From IMG/VR virus record IMGVR_UViG_3300025122_000009, positions 23,795 through 87,794 of that record: a DNA stretch of 64,000 nt. One strand, 5' to 3'. The translations under genes and the position numbers were made by a program. Below, piece after piece: positions 8,125-16,219 of this stretch (positions within the stretch are counted from its first letter, which is position 1; each line of letters opens with the position of its first letter). The notes beneath the pieces were generated by a model that was not told the DNA's origin, ran no database searches, and saw nothing but the letters and a program-made list of their open reading frames with translations. Source of the DNA: a virus.

Positions 8125-9414
8125 ATGGCAGTCCCAACTTTGACACCAGCTAGCGTAGTGAGTGCTGTTGTGTTGCCGGTCACAGGCACATATACCAACG
8201 TTAATTCACCCACCAACCCACTTCCTTTCGGGATTTATTGCCAAAGTGAATTGGAAAGTAGTACTCTGGCGTTTGTTTCGGGCGCCGTAGACCAAGTGGC
8301 ATACGTGTATAAAAAGTTGGGTGGTGATGTATTAGATTTAGAGATAACAGAATATCAAGTTTATGCTGCTTACGAAGAATCTGTTTTAGAATACTCCTAT
8401 ATTATTAATTCGCATCAAGCTAAAAATGTTTTATCCGACGTTTTAGGCAATACTACGGCTTCTTTTAACGAGGACGGCCAGATCATGCCCGGGGATGAAT
8501 TATCAGGCTCCCAGGTGGAACTAAAATATCCTAAGTTCACTTATACCTATTCACGTAGAATTGCTGATGGTATTTCTACAGAGGCCAATATCGGAGGGTC
8601 AGAAAACATTTACTCGGCATCTTTTTTTATGACGGGCGGCATTCAGGATTATGATTTACAGACAATAATTTCAAGTAGTGCAAACAATACTGCACGACCT
8701 TACTACAATTTGGTTAAAAATAATAAAATTACTGTAAGAAAAGTTTATTATAGAACTCCTCGCTCGATGTGGCGATTTTATGGGTATTATGGGGGGATGA
8801 ATGTTGTTGGCAACATGTCCACTTACGGGCAATTTGCCGATGATTCTACTTTTCAGATAGTGCCCGTTTGGCAGAACAAGGCCCAGGCCATGGCCTACGA
8901 AGATGCTATTTATACTCGTGTTTCACATTGGTCCTATGAAATTAAAAATAATAATTTAAGGTTGTTTCCCATTCCTACGAGCAATTACTCCCCGGAGAAA
9001 TTTTGGATTGAATTTACAGTCCAAACAGATGCCTGGGTTGACGACGCAGATTCTAAAACGGGGACTGATGGCATAAACAACATGAATACGATGCCTTTTG
9101 AGAATATTCCATATGTTAACATTAATAGTATCGGGAAACAGTGGATACGTAGATTTGCTTTGGCGTTATCAAAAGAGATGCTAGGACAAGTGAGGAGCAA
9201 ATTTGCTACCATCCCTATCCCTAATGAGTCGGTGACTTTAAATGGGGATGCTTTGGTTACACAAGGAAAAGAAGAGCAAGAGAAATTACGAGAAGAATTA
9301 AAAACATTATTAGATGAACTTACTTACAATAAATTAGCGGAACAAGATGCTGCTTTGGTAGATTCTTCAAATAAAGTAATGCAGCAAATTCCTTTTGGGG
9401 TCTTTGTGGGGTAA
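8125..9414 (+). CDS. 13: Neck protein, T4 gp13-like
   Basis: A 429-residue virion protein in the position of T4 gene 13, which closes the filled head and joins it to the tail. The N-terminal part is unlike T4; the C-terminal third has the recognisable gp13-like stretch (ENIPYVNINSIGKQWIRRFA, then LALSKEMLGQVRSKF) and ends in a Glu/Leu helix. It is longer than T4 gp13 (309), mainly because of an N-terminal and central beta-rich region. The start is ATG 8125 after GGAGGAT. Assignment rests on the C-terminal pattern and gene order. Confidence 0.68.
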   Translation: MAVPTLTPASVVSAVVLPVTGTYTNVNSPTNPLPFGIYCQSELESSTLAFVSGAVDQVAYVYKKLGGDVLDLEITEYQVYAAYEESVLEYSYIINSHQAKNVLSDVLGNTTASFNEDGQIMPGDELSGSQVELKYPKFTYTYSRRIADGISTEANIGGSENIYSASFFMTGGIQDYDLQTIISSSANNTARPYYNLVKNNKITVRKVYYRTPRSMWRFYGYYGGMNVVGNMSTYGQFADDSTFQIVPVWQNKAQAMAYEDAIYTRVSHWSYEIKNNNLRLFPIPTSNYSPEKFWIEFTVQTDAWVDDADSKTGTDGINNMNTMPFENIPYVNINSIGKQWIRRFALALSKEMLGQVRSKFATIPIPNESVTLNGDALVTQGKEEQEKLREELKTLLDELTYNKLAEQDAALVDSSNKVMQQIPFGVFVG

Positions 9415-9419
9415 TATGA

Positions 9420-9938
9420 ATGACACAAAACAAATGGAGCCAGCCCGACCAGCCGCCACCGCCCTTGTTTATGGGGCAAAAGGAACGCAATCTTGTTAAG
9501 CAAGTCAACGATGAACTCATTGAAAGAGTTATCGGGCAACAAGTTTTATATTATCCCATTAGTATAGATCACACGGACTTTCACGATATTTATGGGGAAG
9601 CGATAAGAAAAACATTTCTTCCTCCAATCCGAGTATACGCCCTTGTAGAGTGGAATGGGTATGAAACTGAGAATACTCACATGGGGGTTCACAGGCGCCC
9701 GTCTGTGGTGATCCATTTTCATCATCGAAGACTAACACAAGACCAAGATCTATATGTGCGAGAAGGAGATTTTGTTTTATATGGACAGTCATATTACGAA
9801 ATCGTATCAACGGATGAACCAAAAGAATTATTTGGGCAAAATGCTCACAAGGTGGAAATAAGCGCGCAATGTATTAAAGCCCGTCAAAGTTTGTTTGATG
9901 CTGGTGGAATAATAGGAAACCCCAACTCTTATCCTTAA
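9420..9938 (+). CDS. 14: Neck protein, T4 gp14-like
   Basis: A 172-residue protein starting 5 bases after the gp13-like stop codon. The QVNDELIERVIGQQVLYYPI stretch followed by HDIYGEA matches the start of gp14-type neck proteins (an ELI-x(n)-G-x-x-VYY-[LI]-P pattern). It is shorter than T4 gp14 (256). The central part is a small beta domain with a HFHHRR patch. With gp13 it would complete the head-tail connector. The call depends on the N-terminal pattern and order. Confidence 0.6.
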   Translation: MTQNKWSQPDQPPPPLFMGQKERNLVKQVNDELIERVIGQQVLYYPISIDHTDFHDIYGEAIRKTFLPPIRVYALVEWNGYETENTHMGVHRRPSVVIHFHHRRLTQDQDLYVREGDFVLYGQSYYEIVSTDEPKELFGQNAHKVEISAQCIKARQSLFDAGGIIGNPNSYP

Positions 9939-9953
9939 AGGAAAAAAGTAGAG

Positions 9954-10895
9954 ATGACAAAAACAGTAGAAAATCTCCCCTATCATGTCTCCACAATCGA
10001 GACGATTGATGGTGCTTTCTGGGACCACATTCAAGATATGAATATTCATGTCATTGGGAACCAAGGGTGGAAAAAAATGCCGGTGATATGGGCTTCCGCC
10101 GAACGGGCTTATCAGATCAAGCATAACCAGGACCTTAGAGATCCGGATGGGAGTCTTATCCTTCCTATTTTGACCATCGAGCGAACGGCTGTTGAAAAGA
10201 GCCTGTCTAAAAAAGGGAGCTTCTTTGGCTATGTGCCGTACCTTTATCCTGACGGCAAGCGTGACGGAGTTACGGTCGCTCGACAAATGAACCAAGCTAA
10301 GACGGGCGATTTTGAAAACGCTTTATCCAAATATCATACTACTAAAAGTAATTCTCCTCGCCCTCCGACCAAGACGGTTTACAAATATGCGTCGGTACCG
10401 ATGCCCGTCTATTTATATATCACTTATGCAGTCACAATACGGACTCAATACCAGCAGCAGATGAATCAGGCCATGGCTCCTTTCTGGACGGACACCGGAG
10501 GAATTAATTATTTTACTATTTTTAAAGATGGTCATAATTTTGAAGCCTTCATAGCCGAAAGCTTTGGCCAAGAGAACAATTTTTCTAATATGGGAACTGA
10601 TGAGCGAACCATTGAAACAAAATTCGATATTAATGTTTTGGGATATGTGATTGGAGCAGATGCAAACCAGGAGACCCCCAAGGTGGTAGTGAGAGAAAGC
10701 GTGGTGGACGTTAAATATACTAATGAAAGAGCTATATTTGGGCAAATCCCGCAAGGCATAAGCCAAGCTGAGTGGGGTGCCTATTGTGGGGTTCCAAATC
10801 ACAGATCTGAGAGAGTTAATAATCCGGGAACCGGCAAGAATCCTGGTGCCCCGGGCTTCCCCCTTCCTTGTGAGGATTTTTTGGACGAGGGTTAA
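9954..10895 (+). CDS. 15: Tail sheath stabiliser / tail completion protein, T4 gp15-like
   Basis: A 313-residue protein with the layout of gp15: an early KMPVIWASAERAYQIK segment (T4 has PITYASKEHFMMK), a central VYLYITYAVTIRTQYQQQMN helix with a following FTIFKDGH, and a late TKFDINVLGYVI strand corresponding to the T4 region before its C-terminal tail. gp15 caps the tail tube and sheath and binds the neck. It lies after the neck genes and before the sheath, while in T4 gene 15 also follows 13 and 14. Similarity is at pattern level only. Confidence 0.62.
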   Translation: MTKTVENLPYHVSTIETIDGAFWDHIQDMNIHVIGNQGWKKMPVIWASAERAYQIKHNQDLRDPDGSLILPILTIERTAVEKSLSKKGSFFGYVPYLYPDGKRDGVTVARQMNQAKTGDFENALSKYHTTKSNSPRPPTKTVYKYASVPMPVYLYITYAVTIRTQYQQQMNQAMAPFWTDTGGINYFTIFKDGHNFEAFIAESFGQENNFSNMGTDERTIETKFDINVLGYVIGADANQETPKVVVRESVVDVKYTNERAIFGQIPQGISQAEWGAYCGVPNHRSERVNNPGTGKNPGAPGFPLPCEDFLDEG

Positions 10896-11002
10896 TATAA
10901 AAAACATATTTGTTTAGAGTTTTTGGTCAAGTAAGGAACTAATTATAAGGAGAAATTATTGTAAATAAAGCTATTAGTTGCAGTTAAAAGGAGAACAACA
11001 AG
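10896..11002 (+). other. Leader region of the tail sheath gene with two ribosome-binding-like boxes
   Basis: This 107-base AT-rich gap contains TAAGGAG (about 10948) followed by an ATTGTAAATAA stretch, where TTG-TAA is a start-stop pair, and then the working AAAAGGAG box before the sheath ATG. A CTATTAGTTG sequence (about 10973) is only a partial match to the late-promoter-like element. No gene is seen here. Confidence 0.35.
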
Positions 11003-13966
11003 ATGTCAATTAAGCAATTTAAATTTGTATCCCCGGGTGTTTTTGTCAACGAGATTGACAATTCTTTTCTTCCGGAGATCCCAGACAAGGTTGGCCCTGT
11101 CGTCATCGGCAGAACAGAGCGCGGCCCTGCGATGGAGCCTTATAAGGTTAATTCTTTTGCGGAATTTGTAAATGTTTTCGGCAATCCTATTCCCGGCGGC
11201 TCGGGCAAGGATGTATGGAGATACGGAAACTACACTTCTCCCACCTATGCAGCTTATGCTGCTCAAGCTTATTTGCGAAATAGCGCTCCTGTTACTGTTG
11301 TTCGCCTATTGGGCGATGCCAATCCCGGCGCCACCGCCGCATCCGGAAAAGCTGGGTGGAAAACCAATCACGCATATAATAGCTTCGTCGGCGGCGGCGC
11401 ATTTGGTCTGTGGATAGCCCCCTCGTCTTCCCTCCAAGACAACATTACCGGCACTTTAGCCGCTGTTTGGTATATGGACAGAGGGTCGATCTACTTGAGT
11501 GGCACTAGAGCAGATGAGGGCGATGGCGCCGCAGGCGCCGCCCACGGACAGGGGGTGGCTGTAAAGAGCAGCAATTCCCCCTATGGGTTTAAAGCGATGG
11601 TTTATCAAGGCCCTGCCGGCGTGCACTCGGCCAACGCCGACCTGGCGACCGAGTTTAATTTTAACCCCAATAGCAGCAAGTTCATTCGTAAGGTTTTTAA
11701 CACTAATCCTACTTTGACAAATACTAATATTGGGCCATCGACTACAACAACCGCATCTTATTGGCTTGGCCCGACGTATGAGAACTGGCTTGGTAATCCC
11801 TACGCGGGTCACAACGTCACCTCCTCTGTCGGTTCTTATTGGGGAGTTATTTTACCCTTGAGAAACGCCGCTGAGAGCGTAGACGAATCGGATAACCAAG
11901 TGCAAATGACCACAGCCCAAACTGATTGGGTTTTCTCGCAGGATTTGGGGCAAGGTCCGAGCGCGACTGGTTCATATACATATGGCCAGATGCAAAATTT
12001 ATTTAAATTTTATGCGTTGAATAGCGGGTTGTGGGAAGGACAGCGGTTTAAGATCGCGATTCAAGATATTAAAGCTTCGACTAATAGTGCCTATCCTTAC
12101 GGATCGTTTTCGGTTGTTGTTCGGAACGCGAAAGACAGCGATTCTGCGATTGAATATATAGAAAGATTTTCTCAATGTAGTTTAGATCCCCAATCCCCCA
12201 ATTATATAGCTAGAAAAATTGGGGATGTTTATAAGGTATGGAACTACGAAGAAGGAAGATACAGGGAGTACGGAAACTACAAGAATCGTTCAAAATATAT
12301 CCGAGTTGGAATGAACGAGCAAGTAGATGGCGCCTTTACAAACGAAATGTTTTTGCCTTGGGGATACCGGGGGCCAACCAAATATGGGCCCTGGTTCTTT
12401 TTGAGTGGTGGGGTGGATGCATTTACAACTGCGGGGGGTAGTACCGCAACGACGGTACCTGTCACGGGCGGCCAGACCGTTGCGGGCGAAGCTGAAGGTT
12501 GGACTGGTATCGATGGTCAGTTAATCTCGTATACCCCCCGCGTTGCCGCCGGGGCACAATCAATCATGTTTGTGACTCCTTCGATCTTGGCTCGAACTTC
12601 TAGCTTGACAGCACCGAATCCTTCTAAGGCATATTGGGGTGCCACGGCTCAAGTTCATGGCAAGCCAGCAGAATTTGATTATAATTGGTACGACTATGTG
12701 CGCGCCCTGAACGCGAATGTTGTGGGAGCACAACATTCGGAAACCCATGCGATGTTTAGTGCGCTGACAAGATCATTTATATTTAGTTTGGATGACTTAT
12801 CTGCTTCGGTTAATTATGCCGGAGGTCCCGGACAATCAACCACTTCTCAAGTAAATGATATGGGATGGCAACAAGGTGCTCGTGCGAAAGGAGTGTCCTA
12901 TCGCGGAACCGGATCGTATAGCGAACTTTTGAAGCGTGGATTCGACCAGTTTGTGATACCTCTTTACGGAGGTGCTAATGGGCTTGACATTCATGAAATG
13001 GATCCATTTAGAAACAGTAAGATGGGTGCCACGAGTGTTAACGAGACCACAAGCTATGAATATAATAGTATTAAAAGGGCCATTGAATCGGTGACCGATC
13101 CCGAAGTGGTAGATTGCAATATTATCACGATGCCGGGTCTTACACTTCCAGGGTTAAACCAGAGGTTGCTACGCGCCGCTGAATCCCGAGCGGATTCTTT
13201 GGCTGTTATCGATCTTCCTGGTGGCTATCAGCCAAAAACTGAAGCAGTTGGTAGCGAGCAAGATAGAATGGGCAGTATAGATGGCGTAATCCAGGGACTC
13301 GAAGACATGCAAGAAAATACGAGTTACGGATGTGCGTATTACCCATGGGTTCAGATAAGAGACCCACAAAATAATGCTATGTTTTGGGCACCACCATCTA
13401 TTGCTGCGTTGGGAGTTATGGCCAATACCGAAAAGAAAGCGGAATTGTGGTTTGCTCCTGCGGGCTTTAACCGAGGAGGATTAACAATTGGCGCAGCGGG
13501 CATTCCCATTACCAATGCACGCACAAAGCTTTCTTCAAAGGAGAGAGATAAGCTGTATGAGGCCAATATTAATCCTATTGCGTCTTTCCCAAGTGAAGGT
13601 CTTGTGGTCTTTGGCCAGAAAACTTTACAGGTTCAGACGTCAGCATTAGATAGAATTAATGTGCGTCGTCTCATGAACTTCATTAAGAAAGAAGTATCAC
13701 GCATGGCGGCCACTGTGTTGTTTGACCAAAATGTGCCGGCTACTTGGAATCGCTTCTTAAGCAAAGTTAATCCATTCTTGAGATCTGTTAAAGCTCGTTT
13801 TGGGTTGCAAGATTTTAAAGTTGTTTTGGATAGCACTACTACAACTCCGGAGTTGATTGATAGAAATATTATGTATGCTAAGATTTTCTTGAAACCAACA
13901 CGAGCTATTGAGTTTATTGCTATTGACTTTAATATCTCAAATAGCGGAGCGGCGTTTGCCGATTAA
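11003..13966 (+). CDS. 18: Contractile tail sheath protein (T4 gp18 family)
   Basis: A 987-residue sheath subunit, much longer than T4 gp18 (659). The N-terminus (VSPGVFVNEIDNSFLPEIP, then GPVVIGRTERGPA) and the C-terminus (NVRRLMNFIKKEVSRMA, then FVPATWNRF-like AATVLFDQNVPATWNRF and NIMYAKIFLKPTRAIEFI) are typical. These ends make the conserved core that wraps the tube and carries the interlocking strands. The excess of about 330 residues is in the middle (roughly residues 110-640), where sheath families carry exposed beta domains, so the surface of this tail should be bulkier than that of T4. AAAAGGAG ribosome binding site. Confidence 0.95.
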   Translation: MSIKQFKFVSPGVFVNEIDNSFLPEIPDKVGPVVIGRTERGPAMEPYKVNSFAEFVNVFGNPIPGGSGKDVWRYGNYTSPTYAAYAAQAYLRNSAPVTVVRLLGDANPGATAASGKAGWKTNHAYNSFVGGGAFGLWIAPSSSLQDNITGTLAAVWYMDRGSIYLSGTRADEGDGAAGAAHGQGVAVKSSNSPYGFKAMVYQGPAGVHSANADLATEFNFNPNSSKFIRKVFNTNPTLTNTNIGPSTTTTASYWLGPTYENWLGNPYAGHNVTSSVGSYWGVILPLRNAAESVDESDNQVQMTTAQTDWVFSQDLGQGPSATGSYTYGQMQNLFKFYALNSGLWEGQRFKIAIQDIKASTNSAYPYGSFSVVVRNAKDSDSAIEYIERFSQCSLDPQSPNYIARKIGDVYKVWNYEEGRYREYGNYKNRSKYIRVGMNEQVDGAFTNEMFLPWGYRGPTKYGPWFFLSGGVDAFTTAGGSTATTVPVTGGQTVAGEAEGWTGIDGQLISYTPRVAAGAQSIMFVTPSILARTSSLTAPNPSKAYWGATAQVHGKPAEFDYNWYDYVRALNANVVGAQHSETHAMFSALTRSFIFSLDDLSASVNYAGGPGQSTTSQVNDMGWQQGARAKGVSYRGTGSYSELLKRGFDQFVIPLYGGANGLDIHEMDPFRNSKMGATSVNETTSYEYNSIKRAIESVTDPEVVDCNIITMPGLTLPGLNQRLLRAAESRADSLAVIDLPGGYQPKTEAVGSEQDRMGSIDGVIQGLEDMQENTSYGCAYYPWVQIRDPQNNAMFWAPPSIAALGVMANTEKKAELWFAPAGFNRGGLTIGAAGIPITNARTKLSSKERDKLYEANINPIASFPSEGLVVFGQKTLQVQTSALDRINVRRLMNFIKKEVSRMAATVLFDQNVPATWNRFLSKVNPFLRSVKARFGLQDFKVVLDSTTTTPELIDRNIMYAKIFLKPTRAIEFIAIDFNISNSGAAFAD

Positions 13967-13980
13967 TTAAAAAAATGAAT

Positions 13981-14010
13981 AGTGGAGTGGATATTTTAAT
14001 CCACTCCACT
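13981..14010 (+). terminator. Perfect 10-bp hairpin after the sheath gene, probable terminator or processing site
   Basis: AGTGGAGTGG (13981-13990) pairs perfectly with CCACTCCACT (14001-14010) around a 10-base AT loop. The bases that follow are ATTTATAATA rather than a T-run, so termination may be inefficient. The 3' arm overlaps the late-promoter-like element. Confidence 0.6.
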
Positions 14011-14019
14011 ATTTATAAT
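14007..14019 (+). promoter_or_regulatory. Candidate late promoter element (CACTATTTATAAT) before the tail tube gene
   Basis: CACTATTTATAAT ends 27 bases before the tail tube start and directly abuts the sheath hairpin. It shares CACTATTTATAA with the scaffold-gene element. A separate promoter for the tube gene makes sense because tube protein is needed in many copies. Confidence 0.5.
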
Positions 14020-14045
14020 ACACTTCAGTAAGGAGACATAATGAA

Positions 14046-14642
14046 ATGGCAGGTTTTTGGACAGACATAAATATTGAACCAAAAAGAGCGTATAGATGGT
14101 TGGCGTACATCGGAGGAATGGACCCCTTTCTTTGTAAGAAATTTACAAAGCCGAAGGTAACAATTAGTGAAACTTCACACAAGTTTCTTAATCATACTTT
14201 TTGGTATCCCGGTCGAGCGGAATGGGATACGGTCTCCTTTACACTTGCTGACCCCGTTAATCCCGATGCTGCTGCCATTATGTTTGGCAAACTGATGATG
14301 TCTGGGTACAAATATCCAGACAACTTTAGCAATAGCGTGTCCACCATTTCCAAAGCCAAGTCCACAGCAGGACTTGGTGAAGTGAGAGTGGTCCAGTTGG
14401 GTTCTCAGGCATCTAGTGCTGATAATGCCAACCCCATTGAACAATGGACGTTGGTTAATGCCTGGATCAAAGACATCGGGTTTGGCGAACTGGATTATGA
14501 ATCTGAAGATATGGTTAACATTGAAGTGACTTTGCGGTATGATTATGCTGTGTTGGATCCATTTGATCCGGAAACCGCCGCCAAGGACCAAGATGGGGCT
14601 CCGGCTCCGACACCCCAACAGTTAGCTGATACTTTGGGTTAA
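14046..14642 (+). CDS. 19: Tail tube protein (T4 gp19 family)
   Basis: A 198-residue tube subunit (T4 gp19 has 163). Typical features are the N-terminal PKRAYRWLAYI strand, a GRAEWDTVSFTLADPV segment, and the C-terminal LVNAWIKDIGFGELDYESED followed by NIEVTLRYDYAVLD. It forms the inner tube of the contractile tail. The start is ATG 14046 rather than the out-of-frame ATG at 14041. A short Asp/Ala/Pro-rich tail is added at the C-terminus. Confidence 0.93.
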   Translation: MAGFWTDINIEPKRAYRWLAYIGGMDPFLCKKFTKPKVTISETSHKFLNHTFWYPGRAEWDTVSFTLADPVNPDAAAIMFGKLMMSGYKYPDNFSNSVSTISKAKSTAGLGEVRVVQLGSQASSADNANPIEQWTLVNAWIKDIGFGELDYESEDMVNIEVTLRYDYAVLDPFDPETAAKDQDGAPAPTPQQLADTLG

Positions 14643-14673
14643 CAGAATTTTAGGAGAAACAAATAGGTGATAT

Positions 14674-15552
14674 ATGGCGATTCGAAACAACGAAGAAAGA
14701 ATGGGAGCCCGACAGCGAAATAGTGGCGACCCACCCCCCCTCCAAGTAGAAGACCAAAAAGTAGAAAACACAAAGGAGGCACCCCCGCCTCCCATCGCTT
14801 TTTCAACCCCAACAGAATTTGTAGACCTACCTTCAAAGGGAATGTTCTATGCCGAGGGTCACCCACTCCATGGGAAGGATTCAATTGAAATTCGTTACAT
14901 GACAGCGAGGGACGAGGATATTCTAACCTCTAAATCCCTTTTGAAAAAGGGAATAGCTATTGACAGGCTATTGCAAAATGTTATTGTTGATAAGAATGTT
15001 GAAGTTGAACAGTTATTGATTGGCGACAAAAATGCCTTAGTGATTGCTGCAAGGATTACGGGGTATGGTGCGGATTACAGCACGAAGCTTATGTGCCCTG
15101 CTTGCGGCACCCATACCCAGACATCTATTGATCTGGGAGAAGTACCCCATGCAGAGGTAGAGTTCCCAGAAGAGGTGGATCGCACAGCAAACGGGACATT
15201 TATAATTATTCCTCCTCGTACCGAAGCACAGGTGGAAGTAAAATTGTTAACAGGGGTAGATGAGAAAAAGTTGGCTAAAACAATCGCGTTTAAAAAGAAG
15301 AAGAACCTTCCCGAGTCTACTCTAACAGATCAACTTAGATTGAGCATCGTATCAGTAAACGGAACAAAAGAACCTAATATGATTAATCTTTTTATTGGTG
15401 CGTTGCCCGCTTCAGACGCTCGTTATATTCGCGATCTTTATTCAAAAATCATGCCGAATGTAGATATGAAACATGAATTCGAATGTCCTGCCTGTGGTTA
15501 TGAACAGGAAGCGGAGGTGCCGTTCACAACGGACTTTTTTTGGCCTAAGTGA
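14674..15552 (+). CDS. 26: T4 gp26-type baseplate/tail assembly protein with zinc-binding Cys pairs
   Basis: A 292-residue protein. The TEFVDLPSKGMFYAEGHPLHG stretch (in two parts: FVDLPSKGMFY and HPLHGKDSIEIRYMTARDED) and the LTSKSLLKKGIAIDRLL helix match the T4 base plate protein family of Pfam (gp26). Two CxxC pairs (CPAC about 145-148 and CPACGYE near the C-terminus) form a probable zinc ribbon. It lies between the tube gene and the tape measure, the usual place of tail assembly chaperones. A T7 run 6 codons before the stop borders a second open frame; see the frameshift entry. Confidence 0.7.
   Translation: MAIRNNEERMGARQRNSGDPPPLQVEDQKVENTKEAPPPPIAFSTPTEFVDLPSKGMFYAEGHPLHGKDSIEIRYMTARDEDILTSKSLLKKGIAIDRLLQNVIVDKNVEVEQLLIGDKNALVIAARITGYGADYSTKLMCPACGTHTQTSIDLGEVPHAEVEFPEEVDRTANGTFIIIPPRTEAQVEVKLLTGVDEKKLAKTIAFKKKKNLPESTLTDQLRLSIVSVNGTKEPNMINLFIGALPASDARYIRDLYSKIMPNVDMKHEFECPACGYEQEAEVPFTTDFFWPK
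15534..15545 (+). other. Candidate programmed frameshift site at a T7 run
   Basis: The upstream frame reads GAC-TTT-TTT-TGG-CCT-AAG-TGA. A +1 (or -2) slip on the seven T residues (15535-15541) would enter the frame GGC-CTA-AGT-GAT-AAG and continue to 15763. A -1 slip meets TAA at once. The downstream frame has no convincing start codon of its own. This is inference from sequence and gene position. Confidence 0.45.
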
Positions 15553-15763
15553 TAAGTACATCGAACATGTTTATGAACAATTTTTTGTCCTCAAATACCA
15601 CGGAGGATGGAGTTTCTTTGAGGCATACAATCTTCCGGTGAAGTTGCGTAGCTGGTTTTTACTTCGTTTGCAGAAGCAGTTGGAACAGGAAAAGCAGCAA
15701 ATGGATGAGGCATCCAGAAAAGCTAAGAGCAAAGGTGGCTCTCGTTCCCTCCCGCGCCGATGA
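15542..15763 (+). CDS. Small tail/baseplate assembly ORF, probably expressed as a frameshift extension
   Basis: The conserved-looking part starts near SDKYIEHVYEQFFVLKYHG (from 15548) and includes a WSFFEAYNLPVKLRSWFLLR stretch, then a charged Lys/Arg/Gln tail. This pattern (YEQFF-x-L-x-Y-H-G-x-W-S-F-x-E-x-Y-x-L-P) recurs in T4-like phages next to gp26-type genes and is often labelled gp51-like or baseplate assembly; I recall this from general knowledge and cannot check it. An ATG exists at 15473 but has no ribosome binding site and would translate 25 residues of an unrelated frame. Either frameshifting from the gp26-like gene or a non-standard start is needed. Confidence 0.6.
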   Translation, partial: GLSDKYIEHVYEQFFVLKYHGGWSFFEAYNLPVKLRSWFLLRLQKQLEQEKQQMDEASRKAKSKGGSRSLPRR

Positions 15764-15839
15764 TAAATTAAACATTCCTTCCTTATTTTAATACAATAAC
15801 TAATTATAATGAACCACTATATCCGTTGGAGGAGAAATA

Positions 15840-16205
15840 ATGGACAGTAAGATGCCTGATGAAACCCCTATTGTTATTGACTTGAGCGCAGCTAATAAAG
15901 TTGAGGTTAGTGAACGCCTCAACTATTTACAGAAGTTGGCTATTTCATCCCCCGAATTTTTGGGCAGTTGGATAGGCAGTATTATGCATCGTATGTTCGG
16001 GGGCCCTGCGATTCCCGTTACCGTGCGCGGCACTCGTTCCCAGATTAAAACTTTCGCCAATACCCTCCAAAAAGAAAAGCGTTATATTGAGAATTATAAT
16101 AAATATGGTTTAAATGATCCCAATACTTATAAATCCAAGGCTAAACTCCAAAATGCTGTCTCTAAATTTGAGCGAGCAACGGGTATAAGGTGGCCCTTCA
16201 AATAG
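15840..16205 (+). CDS. Unknown 121-residue protein before the tape measure
   Basis: A soluble basic protein with GGAGGAG ribosome binding site and clear ATG. It has a helical N-terminal half (NYLQKLAISSPEFLGSWIGS), then a beta-like IPVTVRGTRSQIKTFANTLQ segment and a Lys/Tyr/Asn-rich C-terminus ending in RWPFK. No family recognised. Being between tail assembly genes and the tape measure, it is probably a tail or assembly protein; this is positional inference. A partial CACTATATC sequence (15815) lies upstream. Confidence 0.7.
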   Translation: MDSKMPDETPIVIDLSAANKVEVSERLNYLQKLAISSPEFLGSWIGSIMHRMFGGPAIPVTVRGTRSQIKTFANTLQKEKRYIENYNKYGLNDPNTYKSKAKLQNAVSKFERATGIRWPFK

Positions 16206-16219
16206 AGAGGAATCTATAG

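Noticed and set aside
15473-15541. ATG 15473 as the start of the second tail assembly frame
   Set aside because: No ribosome binding site is present, and the 23 residues it adds come from a region that already encodes the zinc ribbon of the upstream gene in another frame.
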